NCBI GenBank assembly: GCA_009760855.2
Contig: WPIO01000360.1
Span: forward strand, 1 to 64,000
DNA from: Cristatella mucedo
Lineage: Eukaryota > Bryozoa > Phylactolaemata > Cristatellidae
Direction: 5' to 3'
Length of the DNA: 64,000 bases
The position numbers and the translations under genes were made by a program. Under the pieces are notes generated by a model, which was not told the origin of the DNA, ran no database searches, and was given only the letters and a program-made list of their open reading frames with translations. Position 1 is the first letter of the stretch. Each line of letters opens with the position of its first letter. Positions 9,901 to 22,407 of the stretch are shown here, piece by piece.

Positions 9901-12480
9901 CAAGATCCTCATCACCGACCAGGTGAAGCAGCGAGAGAACTCTTAGCCGCCTTTCATTTTCTGGCTCAGCATTGGGGATTTGACCAATTCTCGCCGAAAG
10001 CTCTGCCAAACCGGTTGGTATGTGGCCTTTCGTTCAATGATACTCGGCAAAAGCCATTGACAGTAAAAATTCTGACACTGGAGATGACGTTAGGCAGTGC
10101 GACAGAGGCAGAGCAGTTGAAAAAAGAGGTTTGCAGCGATGGTAAAGAGTTCCGGGCATTTGACTGCCAAACTTTTGCCGGTTGACAGGATGAGCAGACC
10201 CACTCTAAGCCAATTGCCTGCAAATGCGTCTCTTGCTGCTCAATGCAGGACGGCCGACACCAATTCAATTGTTACCACAGCGTATGCCACGTCTGCAGGA
10301 TAAAAGGTCAAGTGTATAGTAATAAAGATCGGCATCCGATTCGAACGGCAGAAAAGGTGACTGCCAGAAAAACCAATTCACACAACTCCGAGGACGACAG
10401 AAAAGTGTCAGACGACGTTGTTTTATACATTCTGCAAGAATTAAGACCCACAAATTGTGCATGATAAGGGTCCCTGTTGAAGGAACACTTTTCACATGAA
10501 ATTCGATGAGGTAACGAGCATTTCTACACTATCTGCACATGAGTGTAAGCGAGGCTGACCTCGCCCCACCCTGGAGCCCACAAAAATTACGCTGCGGCCA
10601 TTTGGCGCTACTGCAGAGGTATCTCCTGTTGGTGTAATTCATCCTAAGGCTAAAAAACAGAAACAGATCCACGCTCGACTCTTTATAATTGCCGACACCA
10701 ACATACCGCTGTTCGGCTGAGAAAGGATGGCTTTCGATCTAGATATCGGAGGCTGGATGGTTTCTGCGAATTTATTGACAGAGCATCTAGACTTGGACGC
10801 TATTCTACAACAGCATGACGATCTCGTCTACCAGACACTGGGTAGGTTTAGCAGCGTTAAGGCCAAGTTGCATGTTCGAGAAAATGCTATACTCATGCAT
10901 ATGGAATATCCAACTGCACCATTTTTGATACGTGAGAAGGTGTAGGCTGAGCTAGTCAAATTGCTCTCTGACGGGGTCATTTTGCAAGTCTAGCAGAGCG
11001 AATAAGCGACTCTAGTAGTGCCAGTAATTAAGATCTACGGCTCAATCCACCTCTGTGGGAACTGCAAAGTGATGCTGAACGCTCAGCTAATAATTGATGC
11101 ATACCCAGCGCCTTCAATAGACGACTTACAGAAAAAACTAAATGACGGAACTTTATTTTCAATGCTGGACCCATCCCGTGCACGCTAGTCAAACTTGAGA
11201 ACGAGTCAAAAGTTTTTTTTAGCATTACTATTCACAGGGGTTTGGTTAAATACAACCGCTTGCCGCTCGGTGTTGCCTTCTCTCCTGCTATTCATCAATG
11301 GGCAACGGATCATTTGCTGTCTGGACTGCCTGGTGTATTGTGCTACCAGGATGACATTTTTGTGACAGGGTAGGACGATCTTGCTACATGCACAGTCTGT
11401 CTTCGATGATGGCAAAAACTGCAAAGCGTTGGCCTCAGAGTAAGCAGAGAGAAGTGCGCCTTCATAAAGCGATCTATTGTATACCTTGGGCGTCAAATAG
11501 ACAAGAACGGCATACACCACACAGAGGACACAGTGGCAGCCATACAAGACGCCCTGCCACCTACGCAAGTCAGTGGCCTTCGGTCATTCATACGGATGGT
11601 GCAATGTATCGCAAGTTCTTGCCCAACCTAGCAAAGGTATTGCAACCCCTTGTACGAATTGCTTCAAAGCCAACCTGGTGGCCATGGACTGCTTACCTAT
11701 CACCGCCCACTTATTACTATCGTCGGCCCTGGACTTCTGACTACTGCTACCATGCGTAAGCAGAACTGTGCGGTTGTGTTGTCTGAACACACATATAACT
11801 TCGAGTACAGGTGGTCAGAATATCATGCTAACGCTGATGATAGGTCTACCCAGGGTAACTGTGTCTGACAACGGACGGCAGTTCACCTCTGAGGGTTTCT
11901 TGAGTTTCCTACAAGCTAAAGGCATCAGGCACTTCCTTTCGGTGCTTTATCACCCATGGAGCAATTGACTAGCTGAGCACTTTGTACAAACGTTCAAGCA
12001 GGCACATGCAGCTAGTACAAGCGATACGCAGGTGTGCATCGACCTGTTACTGTTTAAGTACTGCTCCTCTGAGAATGCCACTACCGGACCCACCCATCTC
12101 AGTGAGTGCTGGCCGAAAATCGTGCACGTACCTGAACCTGGTCGTCCGGCCACTGAAGGTGCTGCCACGTCTTCATCTCCAACTCGGCCTCACAGATATG
12201 CTAATGGAGACCTGGTGTAGTACAAGGATTATCGTCACAGGACGACAATTTGGTCTCCAGAAACCATAACCACAGGCACCTGCAGTGGGATGGATTGGGT
12301 AGAGTCAGGAGATGGTGCTGACTGCACGATTCGTCACCAAAGCAAGCTTGGCTGGCAAGATTTAACACCACACACTGACCAGGAGACCCAGGGAAGGTGC
12401 GAGCAGGATCCGGGAAGAGAAAGATCGGCTCCCCATTACACAAGTTATGCTAATGGTAATAATAATGCTTCAGCTGTGGC

Positions 12481-12986
12481 AAAGCCACTGACATAATCAG
12501 CCAAGGCCCTACAGCAGCCGCTGAGAGTACCATGACCCATACTGACTCGCAGCTATACCTTGAAACTCCGGACACTAAGGTTGATATTATAAGCCCATCG
12601 ACAGAGAGCCTCCGTGAATATTTGGAGGTAGAAACATCGAAATAATGGAGGTGGATTCGTCTCGGACAGCAGCACCACATACTAAAGCCAAAATGCACTA
12701 CCTACATCGACCCGTATCAACCATGGACACTCTCCTCTATACCTATGGGACTTTGTACCACGAGACCGGCGCTGTATCGGCCACTGTAGGGAAGAGAGGA
12801 TGTTGGGCCCGCCTGACTTGTCCAGACTCCGCCCTCTTACGGCAGAGAACAGCCGACCAATTTCCAGCAGCTGCTTGCAAGCCCTAGCGGCTTTTGTGGT
12901 TCCCTAATAGCCGCCATCTGCCTGAACCGTCTTGATCCGTGACAGTGCGAAGAAATATAACTGCAAGTCACCTACAATGTAGAAAT
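12481..12986. other. Spacer after the Ty3/gypsy remnant
   Basis: Short open frames exist on both strands, but none resembles a known protein. It may contain the remains of the 3' LTR; without a 5' copy this cannot be shown. Confidence 0.25.
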
Positions 12987-13185
12987 TCAGGTCTTGCATT
13001 GGATTGAGTGATAGTATTCCAGTGCTGTTGCTTCCATCTTAGTGGCTGACTTCCTGATCGTGTCTATCTTGTTGACAAAGAAGCTAGAGAAGCGATCGCC
13101 TTGATCGTCACATGGATCTCTTTGTAAGGAGCTAACCTGGGAGCGATAAACGAGATGGTTTAAAGCACCGATCCACACTCCCTGT
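12987..13185 (-). mobile_element. LINE-A fragment, pre-RT region
   Basis: The minus-strand frame contains ALNHLVYRSQVSSL and DRFSSFFVNKIDTIR, closely matching the N-terminal part of the 22.7-kb copy (INHLLNRSQTSSL, DRFSRFFVQKIDKIR). Only about 65 codons remain, without the RT domain. Confidence 0.75.
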
Positions 13186-13519
13186 TATTAGCTCACTCGC
13201 TGGGCCGCAGTTGTTGTGAACAGTTGATCGTTGCTAAATTGTAATTTAAGTTCGAAGGGGCAGCGTCTGTTGGGCCGGCTACATGCCAGCTAGAATGAGT
13301 CATGCAGCTATTGGAAGCCTCTTTAATTCTGTGTGATAAATGCCTGCTATCTGAAAACCATTGGAATAATTATTTGCGAGCAGGTCCAGGGATAGCTGGA
13401 TGCATTTTTGATGACCGAGACGTGGATGACACCTTGCTCTGGCAGCTGTGTATTTTAGACCAGACATCCCCGGGCTCTCATATTTTTCAATCCTAGTGAT
13501 CTCACAAGGTTTTATTCTG

Positions 13520-14355
13520 GGTTTTGATTTTAGTTCTCCTGAAGATTGTGGCTAAGCAGCTTTTAGCACAACTTAAAAAAAACGTCAGAAAGTTCCAGTC
13601 TGGCTTCAAGCGGCAGCACTCCACTGAAACTGTTCTCCTCCACATTGTCAGTGGCGTCCTAGGCAGCAACGATGATTGGAATGTCACTGCCCTTGCTCTG
13701 CTAGATCTACCACCTGCCTTTGACATTACTGATCGAGATATCCTATCATGAACGATTCAGAACAGCGACCGGTCTTTTTGAAGAGGGGCTGGCAAGATTC
13801 CAATCGTACTTGTTTGATAATGTTCAACCCGTGTCATTTGGGGTCTGGTCTCATCCACCAGACCAATCGCCCGTTGTCGAGTCACAAAAAGGGCCGTCCT
13901 CAGCTCTTGGCTGTTCTCCATTTATACTCAACCTCTGGAAAAAGTTATTTGGGCCAGGGAATCACCAGGCTATCATTTTCACGCTGACGATAGATGCTCA
14001 TATCTGTCGTTAAAAAACCCAGAATCTGCTGCAGCCACGATAAACGGAATGCTCGCATTGCAGACATTCGATCCGGGATGTCAGAAAATATCCTTAAACT
14101 AAATGACAAATAGGCGGAACTACTAGGGCAGCCCAAGCGTGTGCCTGGACTCTTTTTCGAGCTTTGCTCTTCTAATAGGCAATGCTGTCGTGGCTATCGC
14201 TGAGTGCTTGGAACTCGGGTGTCATCTTAGACCGCCGCCTAAATTTTGAAAGTTACTCAAGAAGACAGCTTCCTCCGCGTCACGCCATCACGTCCGATCG
14301 TTATGCGAGATTAGGAGCTATCTTCCACAGCAGCTTGCCAAACATAGAGCTAGCT

Positions 14356-14396
<41 letters not shown>

Positions 14397-14930
14397 TTTT
14401 GTAATTGTCTTTTCGCTGGCTGCCAAAAAAGCCAGGCCACTGAAGCTGGTGATGACAATGACAGCAAGGCTAGTTTACAAATCCTAGAGGATTGACCGTG
14501 TGCCTTCTTTGCTGAAAGAGCTTGGATGGCTGCCGTTTGATCGGCGGATACAGAGAAAAGTTCTTACGCTGACTCACAAAACCCTCAACGGCTTGGCTCT
14601 TTCATACCTAGCTGAACTGCTGTACCAGTTTCAGCATCCCCTTGCCCTCAGTTCCTGTGTGGAGAATAAATTAGCTGTTCCGTTCTTCTGCTCAAAGACC
14701 GTCGGCGACAAAACCTTTTGCTTTGCAGGTCCTAGACTGTGCAACTCACTATTACAATTCTTACTCAAAAACTGCTCTCCTGTTGCTGACGGTGGCACAA
14801 GGTTTCCAGCCGTCCTGAGCTACTAATTCCATGCTACTCACTACCTCTACTGATCTCCTGACTCTGCTATGCTTCCCACTTTCTCCTTGTTACGTGAGAT
14901 GAAGTTTGTTAGCTACCGAATGCATATCGC
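13520..14930 (+). mobile_element. Decayed LINE-B copy
   Basis: Plus-strand pieces follow RT order: KFQSGFKRQHSTE and LALLDLPPAFDITD (motif A) at 13590-13735, a degraded middle with GVILDRRLNFES at about 14215-14250, the thumb/C-terminal region GWLPFDRRIQRK to NGLALSYLAELL at 14500-14630, TVGDKTFC, and the 3' UTR to about 14930. The (ACATT)n tail is missing. A (TC)n tract lies inside at 14361-14390. Many frame breaks show it is inactive. It belongs to the CR1-like side of the LINEs and differs clearly from LINE-A. Confidence 0.75.
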
Positions 14931-14934
14931 TTAT

Positions 14935-15035
14935 AACAATAACAATGACACTAATAAAAATACATTTGATATATCGCCCTCAGAGAACTCACTGTCGTTC
15001 GAAGGCACTTTACACTTGCTGAAAAGGAAGCACGA
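14935..15035 (-). mobile_element. Solo LINE-A 3' end
   Basis: An (ATA/AAC)-rich tail is followed on the plus strand by tatcgccctcagagaactc and aaggcactttac, i.e. the LINE-A terminal hairpin in reverse. It was inserted in place of, or into, the tail of the LINE-B copy directly before it. Confidence 0.6.
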
Positions 15036-15307
15036 TCCATGCTCATTGGAAGGACGATGCCTGGGAGCAGACGATGCGGTTCAGCGCCGGTTCAGAAGTA
15101 GTAGAGCAGCCCCGTTCAAGTGCCGTGCCAGGAAGGTCTCGCCGGTGGTGCGTGCAGTCCCCGCACGACGAGTGGTTCCTTGTTGTTGGAAATGCCGGCT
15201 AGCATGGCAAGCATTGGGACAAGAACTAAGAAGCCGCAAGGACAGTGGGGGGCGGTGGCACGGCGGGCAGTGAGATTGACTACTGGCAAGTGGACGCGAG
15301 CAAGGGA

Positions 15308-15393
15308 GCTAGGAGGAGGAGCAGGAGGAGGAGAAGGAGAAGGAGAAGGAGGAGAAGTAGGAGGAAGAGAAGGAGGAGGAGGAAAAGGAGGGT
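15308..15393 (+). repeat. (GGA)n-rich polypurine tract
   Basis: About 85 nt of nearly pure purine (GGA, GAA and AGG units). Long arginine- and glycine-rich frames across it are products of the repeat, not evidence of a protein. Confidence 0.85.
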
Positions 15394-15978
15394 TAGCCAG
15401 ACGCCGGACGGAAAACCCAGTGGCGTCAAGAAAGCGCCGCGGTCGTATATTTTAACGACGAGACGCCGACGCTTCGGTGCATCAAATATGAAAGCAGACA
15501 ACGATTCACATAAATTGCTTAAACTTTATCGGGATAAGAAAGACTTTGAATACACTGGAGAGATATCTCATAACACTGGGAAGGAGCTAGCTGGCGTAAC
15601 TTTCCGCACAGGCTCAGCTACCCATAAAAAATGCTACATGTAAACACGATTTTGAACATGGAAAGTCGAGGCGAGCACAATTACGGCTCGCCTATAACGG
15701 GGAAACTAGCCTACTCTTACATGCCGGTCATCTTTTCTTTGCGAGAGCTTCGCTCTGATGCGGTAGGCAGCTGAAGTGTTTCCGGCTAGCTCGGACGCCG
15801 ACTCGACCGTGCTGAGGTGGCTAAAAACAAACCGCAGCCAATAGCTAACTAATCGAATGGCCTGCGGCCGCACCACTGCAGCAAATGTCGCATATGCTAC
15901 TGCACTTTAACCTGTGTGCCCAATTAATGCTGGCCAACTTCTCGATGCTGTGCCGATGCTCGAGGCTGTCCGTGCAGA
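15394..15978. other. Unassigned CpG-rich spacer
   Basis: A plus-strand frame continues to 15643 beyond the GGA tract, ending in a polar segment (KLLKLYRDKKDFE, TGKELAG). I recognise no family. The rest, to the start of the GA tract, has no clear coding sign. Confidence 0.2.
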
Positions 15979-16858
<880 letters not shown>

Positions 16859-16876
16859 GCATACACACACAACTCT

Positions 16877-16908
<32 letters not shown>

Positions 16909-16926
16909 CACGCAGACACACACAAT
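16859..16926 (+). repeat. (CA)n microsatellite
   Basis: About 65 nt of CA repeats with a few CG and CT interruptions, directly following the GA tract. Confidence 0.95.
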
Positions 16927-19276
16927 GCCAAACCTACGATCTATCTCGAATCGATCAACGAGTCTATCGCTCTCTCTTAGCCTGACGGTGCTAGCGACGG
17001 CTGGAGCAGAGCTGAGTGCTCTGGGTGGAATGCCACCTGCTACCAGCTATAACCAACTTCGGCACGACCACTAGCTTCGAAGCATCGCGTGGAGGGACTA
17101 AAAATTGGAGGTGACATATATAGCGACTTCTCGGCCTGCAGGCAATAAACCCTCTGTCGGCCAGGGTGCGATGATGTTGAGCTCAGCCGCAGCTGGAGGC
17201 AGGCAGATGCTGTGGCAGGCTACAGCGTCCGGGAACACAAATTTCTCAACAAGGGGGAGGCAGCTGCAGCTGCTAATGGCGACCAGGCACGCTCTCTCTC
17301 CTTCCTCTATTTTCTGTCTGTCTGCCTCTCTCTCCAAATATCTGTCTTCGTGTATCCCTCTCATTCTTTCTGTCTGTCGTCTCTTTCTCTCTTCTATTCT
17401 CTGTCTGGGGCCTTATAGTTGCTCTCTATCTCTCTTGCTTTCTGCTTCACATTCTCAAATGGTAAGGCTCTACTAGAGCACATCTGATGTTTAATAGGTC
17501 TCGATGGAGGGGTTAATGGGTGACAGGCCCGTCTGTAGCTTGCCTCTCACCCAGCGCCCGGTAGTGGCGAATCGATGCTACAGGCAGCTCTTCCACGCTC
17601 AACACAGACCGCTACGGTTTTTCATCGTCGGTAAAAGTGCCAGCTTAACATTAAGGCGGCAGTGAGACACGGCACGCGAACGTGCCAACCTCTGCCGACA
17701 GTGGTGACAGGGGCCCGTGTGAGATGGTTGAAGTTTGCCGCTCAGTCTTTGAGCGTACTTTACAAAAGTCACCTCAGCTATTGGATAGTCTTGATGGAGT
17801 CACAGATAGATACATTGCATTACATGGGCTGAGCTGCTCCCTACCGCCGGTATTTCATAAGTACTCCATGCTCATCTACTGTGCCCATCGGGATGTGAAG
17901 CGAACTTTGTACGCCTGGTACTGGTGCTCTGAGCTGTTGCTCCGGTTACCGGTGCCCTGGACTGGCTTCCGAGAGACTGGTACCTTGGGAATAATGCATT
18001 AGCTGCCACTGAGCAGATTAGCTACTTCAGCAGTTCTCTGCTTTTCTCCCGATGCTCATCGCCCTCTAGAACCGGTGATTTTTTTGCCGCGGAACATTTC
18101 ATCATTTGCTTATTCCTTGATCCGTTTCAACCTCTGTTCTTGCTATTTTTTCATCCTGCATGGACCATTTCGTTGAGCCCAAAAACAGTTCTCTCAGCTT
18201 ATCCAGCAACGAAAGCTTGCCAAGGTCATTTCAGTCAGGTGATGGCTAATGGATCGTACATAAAAGAAGCCCCAGAGTGTGCTGCAGTTGGAAATCTTTG
18301 CATCTGCTATGCAAGAAATTTTTAAAAATAAAGAGCGACCAGAGACCGTCTGCGGTTTCAGCAAACACTAAACTTGCAAAAAGATCATTTCTAGGAACGA
18401 ACCCAGTACTGGTAAGACTCTGTCTTTTGCACCCAAAACGACCAAGTTACAAAAAGTCTAAACTACAGCAGCATTATAAATACTATTTAAATTAGCCGTT
18501 CAAAATTTCACAGAGTACGGTATTAGTAGTCAATATTGCCATACCTCGAGGGTATATCCATACACTCGCCTGGTGATAACCATGTGAGGCACAGTGCTGC
18601 CGCCAAGCCATTCACTGGTCAATGGTCAATACAATTACAATGTTCAATAATGCAGCCGACGAAGTGAACGTGGGCCGTAGGAAATCCAGACAACACTAAG
18701 TGACACACGGGTCCAATATATAGTATTTCTAAATGATTTCTATTGGTTGAGCAAGCCATCATGTAACGAATCTTAATGTTATTGGCTTCTCTTCATGATC
18801 ACTCTCTGATCAGCCGTAGCCGATGAGGCCTTTGCAGAGACCTATTGGCCTAGGTACACGTGATACTCAGCCAATCAGCAGTGATCTGCAGCTCCAAAAA
18901 TAGAAGTGGTGTCCTGAGTCAGCCAGCACTGCACTCAGGTCAAGGTGAAACCGCCCGGCACACCAGCCAGGAAGTGGATTCAGCCAGCAAACCATACGAC
19001 ACATTCATGACATAGTACAGCGAAGTGAATCGCGCCAGTTACAGATTTTACATACATTGAAAGTGCCTAATTAGAAAAGTAGATAACAAAACTAAACCCG
19101 AGATTAGGACAGTCACGTTACTCTCGACAGCTTCAATTGAAGAACAGCTAAAGATGTTGGAGACCAACATTATTCAGAAACTATTGACACTGATCCTTGC
19201 TTTGCGGCCAATAGGCTAATGTCGGCTGTGGCACTTAGACACGAACTAAGCTGTAGCAATCGCTAGAATTCGTCTG
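16927..19276. other. Long unassigned stretch
   Basis: A CT-rich region (17280-17460) is followed by 1.8 kb of ordinary complexity. The longest plus frame, 106 codons at 17682-18002, and shorter ones at 18140-18495 show no domain I recognise and no convincing exon pattern. I report no gene here. Confidence 0.3.
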
Positions 19277-19278
<2 letters not shown>

Positions 19279-19348
<70 letters not shown>

Positions 19349-19375
19349 ATATATATATATATAATATATGTATAT
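19279..19375 (+). repeat. (TA)n microsatellite
   Basis: About 95 nt of alternating TA with a few AA breaks. It borders a palindromic unit at 19376-19500, and TA-rich sequence (acatatatatac) resumes on the other side. Confidence 0.95.
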
Positions 19376-19500
19376 CCTGCGCTCGCGATTAGAAAATTGA
19401 CCTTATGTCTTTAATTTATAAGAAAAAAATGATTACATATAGTCAAATGTTGTCTTATAAATTAAAGACATAAGCTCCATCTGTTGATCTCGAGCACAGG
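19376..19500. mobile_element. 125-bp palindrome, MITE-like or hairpin RNA candidate
   Basis: The arm 19402-19423 is a perfect 22-nt reverse complement of 19453-19474, with a 29-nt loop. Outward, the arms continue imperfectly to the ends cctgcgctcgcg and cgagcacagg; by hand about 40 of 48 positions pair. It is flanked by TA-rich DNA on both sides, as expected for a small non-autonomous element inserted in TA, or for a structured transcript. No second copy was seen in this window. Confidence 0.55.
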
Positions 19501-20160
19501 AAGTACATATATATACAGAAAAGATGCTTAATTTATTTCAAGTTTATTTATAGATTAATGGACATCACGCTTTGGAATGCAATGCACCAGAGGTAGAAAG
19601 TGCTCACTTCCCACTAAGTATCAGCGCACGAATCCTGAATGCGACTCCGTAAGAGAACAGACGAGCGTCATAAGAGTGTTAAAAGTTAATCGTTAGCATC
19701 TGCCTTACTCGGGCATACAGTCCACGTAATTTACTTCAGTTGACTGTCGTGCATTGAAAGGTCAAGAGCACCTTTTAGTGCAGTGAGTATCTCTAACTGT
19801 ATTTCAGGTAATGCCAAGTGTACTGCTTGCCATAGGGAAACATTCTTTTATCTCATCAGTTGGAATCCTTGTCTTTGTTGAAGCTGTGACTTTGCCGGCT
19901 TCGTGGGTGAGACCTTGTTTCCTCTACAGGTATTTAGGAGCAGTAACAAATAACATGTTCTTCTGATGAAGCCCTCAATGCAGGTACCCTGCCACAGCTT
20001 AATCGATGAACGATGCGCTGGAGCTGTATTGTCCACTCGTATATCCTAGCATAAGATTGTAATGACCATAAGGGGCCCTACAAATATTAAAGACCTTCAC
20101 AGGGAGGTTGGTGCTTTTTCATGATGTGACCTTAACACGGCGTCAATACATTTCTATTAC
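19501..20160. other. Unassigned spacer
   Basis: Nothing recognised. A minus-strand frame of 62 codons at 19848-20036 is probably chance. Confidence 0.3.
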
Positions 20161-20162
20161 GT

Positions 20163-20362
20163 GATAATAATACAATTAATACTACATTTATATAGCCCTC
20201 TCAGAGAACTTGATCTCTTTATAGGCACTTTGCTTATACTGTGGAAGGAAGCTTGATTGAAAGGCTAATGGTAGCATTCTCAATGACAACAAATAACATC
20301 TTTAGAGGCGACATCCACAGGCTCAGCTTGAAAATACGGTTAGTGAAAGCATGCTCATTCTT
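20163..20362 (-). mobile_element. LINE-A 3' end
   Basis: Plus-strand landmarks are aatactacatttatat, ccctctcagagaactt, ctctttataggcactttgc, then aggcgacatccacaggctcagc and ggttagtgaaagcatgc. All of them occur in the same order at 43010-43200 in the better preserved copy. A plus-strand LINE-B tail follows at 20375-20455. Confidence 0.7.
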
Positions 20363-20374
20363 TAAATGCAGGTA

Positions 20375-20455
20375 TATTTGTTGGTATTCCATCGTAACGC
20401 CCACATAGTTCTCATGGATTTTGGTGAGTTACAGACTGAGATACATTACATTTTG
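20375..20455 (+). mobile_element. LINE-B 3' tail
   Basis: The end of the LINE-B 3' UTR (cgtaacgcccacatagttctc, gagttacagactgagatacattacatt) is present, matching 7210-7300. Only about 80 nt remain. Confidence 0.6.
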
Positions 20456-20904
20456 AGTCGCCTTTTGGATTGGCTCATCACACCCTAAGAATAATAATAT
20501 TAATAGTAATAACATACTCGTGCAGCGCCCACTGATAACCTAATCTCATTCAAAGTTTCTTATAAGTGCTGTAAAGTAAGCATAATCGAACGGTTCGTGG
20601 TAAAATTCGCATTTTCAACAATATTTGCATTGTGATTCATGTAAAATTCGTTTTGCCGCGGCATTTGTAGAGGTTAACCGACCAGCACTAGCGCACCCCC
20701 ACCAGATGCACGCTTTCTTTGTGAGAGGTGAGAATGCAAGGGAGACGAGCCACCCTTTAGCTGTTAGATAACGCGACCAGATCGGGTGATTACGCCGGCT
20801 GAGCCCTTACGGGCATGGCTACTCTACTCTAATGTTTTGGACCTCGAGTAGTGGCGTTCGACTTTAAATACTTTGCTAACTGTGGCTGGGTGGAGCTCCG
20901 CACC

Positions 20905-20990
20905 ATATATAAAGCGCCCGTGTAGAGATTAAGCTCTCTTAGGGCACTATGCAAGGCTACTATATTTTCATTTATTTATTTATTGGTCTG
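20905..20990 (+). mobile_element. SINE-type 3' end with (ATTT)n tail
   Basis: aaagcgcccgtgtagagattaagctctcttagggcac is the hairpin end shared by the SINE family and LINE-A, followed by catttatttatttatt. The tRNA-like head upstream is not clear. Confidence 0.55.
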
Positions 20991-20999
20991 CTTGTAAGT

Positions 21000-22407
21000 C
21001 AATCACTGTGCGACTGAATGGCACGCCGAGAAGCTACCTGGACAGAATTAAAGCTGTGTCAGCTGGATTAGATTCAGCTGGTCCACATGCAGCTCAGGCT
21101 TTGCATGCGCATTAGTAAATAAATAAATAAATAAATCCTAGCTGATTAAACAGCCTCATTTTGTATAGCGACAGAAGAGCCTTGACGGCTATAGTACTGC
21201 AGATATCCGTTAGTGTAAATGATGGAAAAGGCAAAATACGTGCAGAAGCAAACAACTCTGTGCAGCGTACGGTCATTAGCTGCTCTTAAAATCGTTCGAC
21301 ATTTCGAACGTCTTTTCAGATCCGCTAGCCTGTTCTGTGCTGACAAATATTGGCATACTTTCGTAATATATCGGGTCAGCATTCGGGGTTCGCTCAGAAA
21401 GATTCGTCGGAAAGAGTCGTCAGAAAGAGTGCTGTCTGCTTACAGAGCCCGGATGCTTCTGCGGCTCTTTTCGTTGGTACGTCTTTTCGTTCGTACAGCA
21501 AGAGTTGTGAGGGTCAGTCAAGGTCAAAGTGTTATTGGCTGCCGGCGACTGCATTGTACGTCATCGTCTTATCTCGTGCGAAAGTGAAACTAAAGCAAAA
21601 GCATTTGTGAATATTTCAGTATTTTAGTTGCTTGCATTTGAGACCGTGCCGTTTTGAAAACTTTTAATTGCGATAGCCAAGTACGGTGTAGAGAATTTTT
21701 GAAACTTGAAATTACATATGCTGTATATAACTCATTTGCACAGCACCCTAAAAAACTTAACTCCTTTTTAGGAGCTTCACATACGCCATGGGGCACGACC
21801 GCAAAATCTCAGCCAGAGCTCGGGGTCGGGGAGAGCACCATAACCACTGCGCCGAACCAGATCGTTTAGCTTGGATCAGTTACATGAGTGAGAAACTAGG
21901 AGCTGTGTCGACGGCCTTACTATCGTAGCAGGGCTGAACACTGTAGCTGCAATGTCTCTCAAACTTCATTACTTCATCGCCCACCTCAGCACCACCGTCT
22001 GCATACAGCATTTGCCAAAGTGGTTTCGATGGAGTCTGGTGGAATTAGAAAATTCTAGACAGCTCGAAATCTCAACAATTACGCTGGTTCCTTGCTAGGC
22101 TTCTCTATTGTAACGCGAAGATATCCAAAACTTTCTTTTTGGCTTTTCTTAGAAAAGCGTTAAAGCTATGCATTGCAAAACGCGTAGAAGCACAACTACT
22201 CTATGAATAAATACTGGCTAAAACACAGTTTTTTCTCCGTTGGGTTCAAAGTAATATTCACTGAAGCCTGCCAAGTCTTGTCGATGGAGCTGTTATGAAT
22301 TTTCATACGTCCCGTGTTTTGAATAAACAGCGACAGTGCAAGCTAACATTTAAATTTGGTTTCCCTGCGTGCTTTGATAAGTCATCATCAAGGCATTACG
22401 CTAGTCT
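21000..22407. other. Unassigned stretch
   Basis: An (AATA)n run lies at 21115-21137. Two overlapping plus frames (122 and 86 codons) at 21219-21610 are rich in Arg and Ser and resemble no family I know. Nothing else was recognised. Confidence 0.25.

Larger units (their letters stand above)
9200..12480 (+). mobile_element. Decayed Ty3/gypsy-type retroelement, split and deleted
   Basis: In order on the plus strand: a primer-site-like leader (about 9200-9220), Gag start (9230-9400; FRDTFE, FLSSIGAK), a foreign insert (9400-9900), Gag continuation (9920-10110; NRLVCGLSFND), a zinc-knuckle region (about 10220-10330; CHVCRIKGQ, degraded), RT (10960-11640; VVPVIK, SMLDPS, YQDD at about 11343), then a jump directly to the integrase core (about 11850-11970; VSDNGRQFTS, YHPWSN) and its C-terminus. 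Most of RNase H and the integrase N-terminus are deleted. Stops and frameshifts occur throughout. No LTRs were identified, so the ends are approximate. Confidence 0.8.

Noticed and set aside
17682-18002. 106-codon plus frame as a possible gene
   Set aside because: No domain, no repeat in the window and no exon-like borders; frames of this length are expected by chance in 64 kb.
21580-21591. Sequence matching an interferon-stimulated response element (gaaagtgaaact)
   Set aside because: One match to a motif of about ten fixed bases in 64 kb is expected by chance fairly often, and no gene start is recognised nearby.
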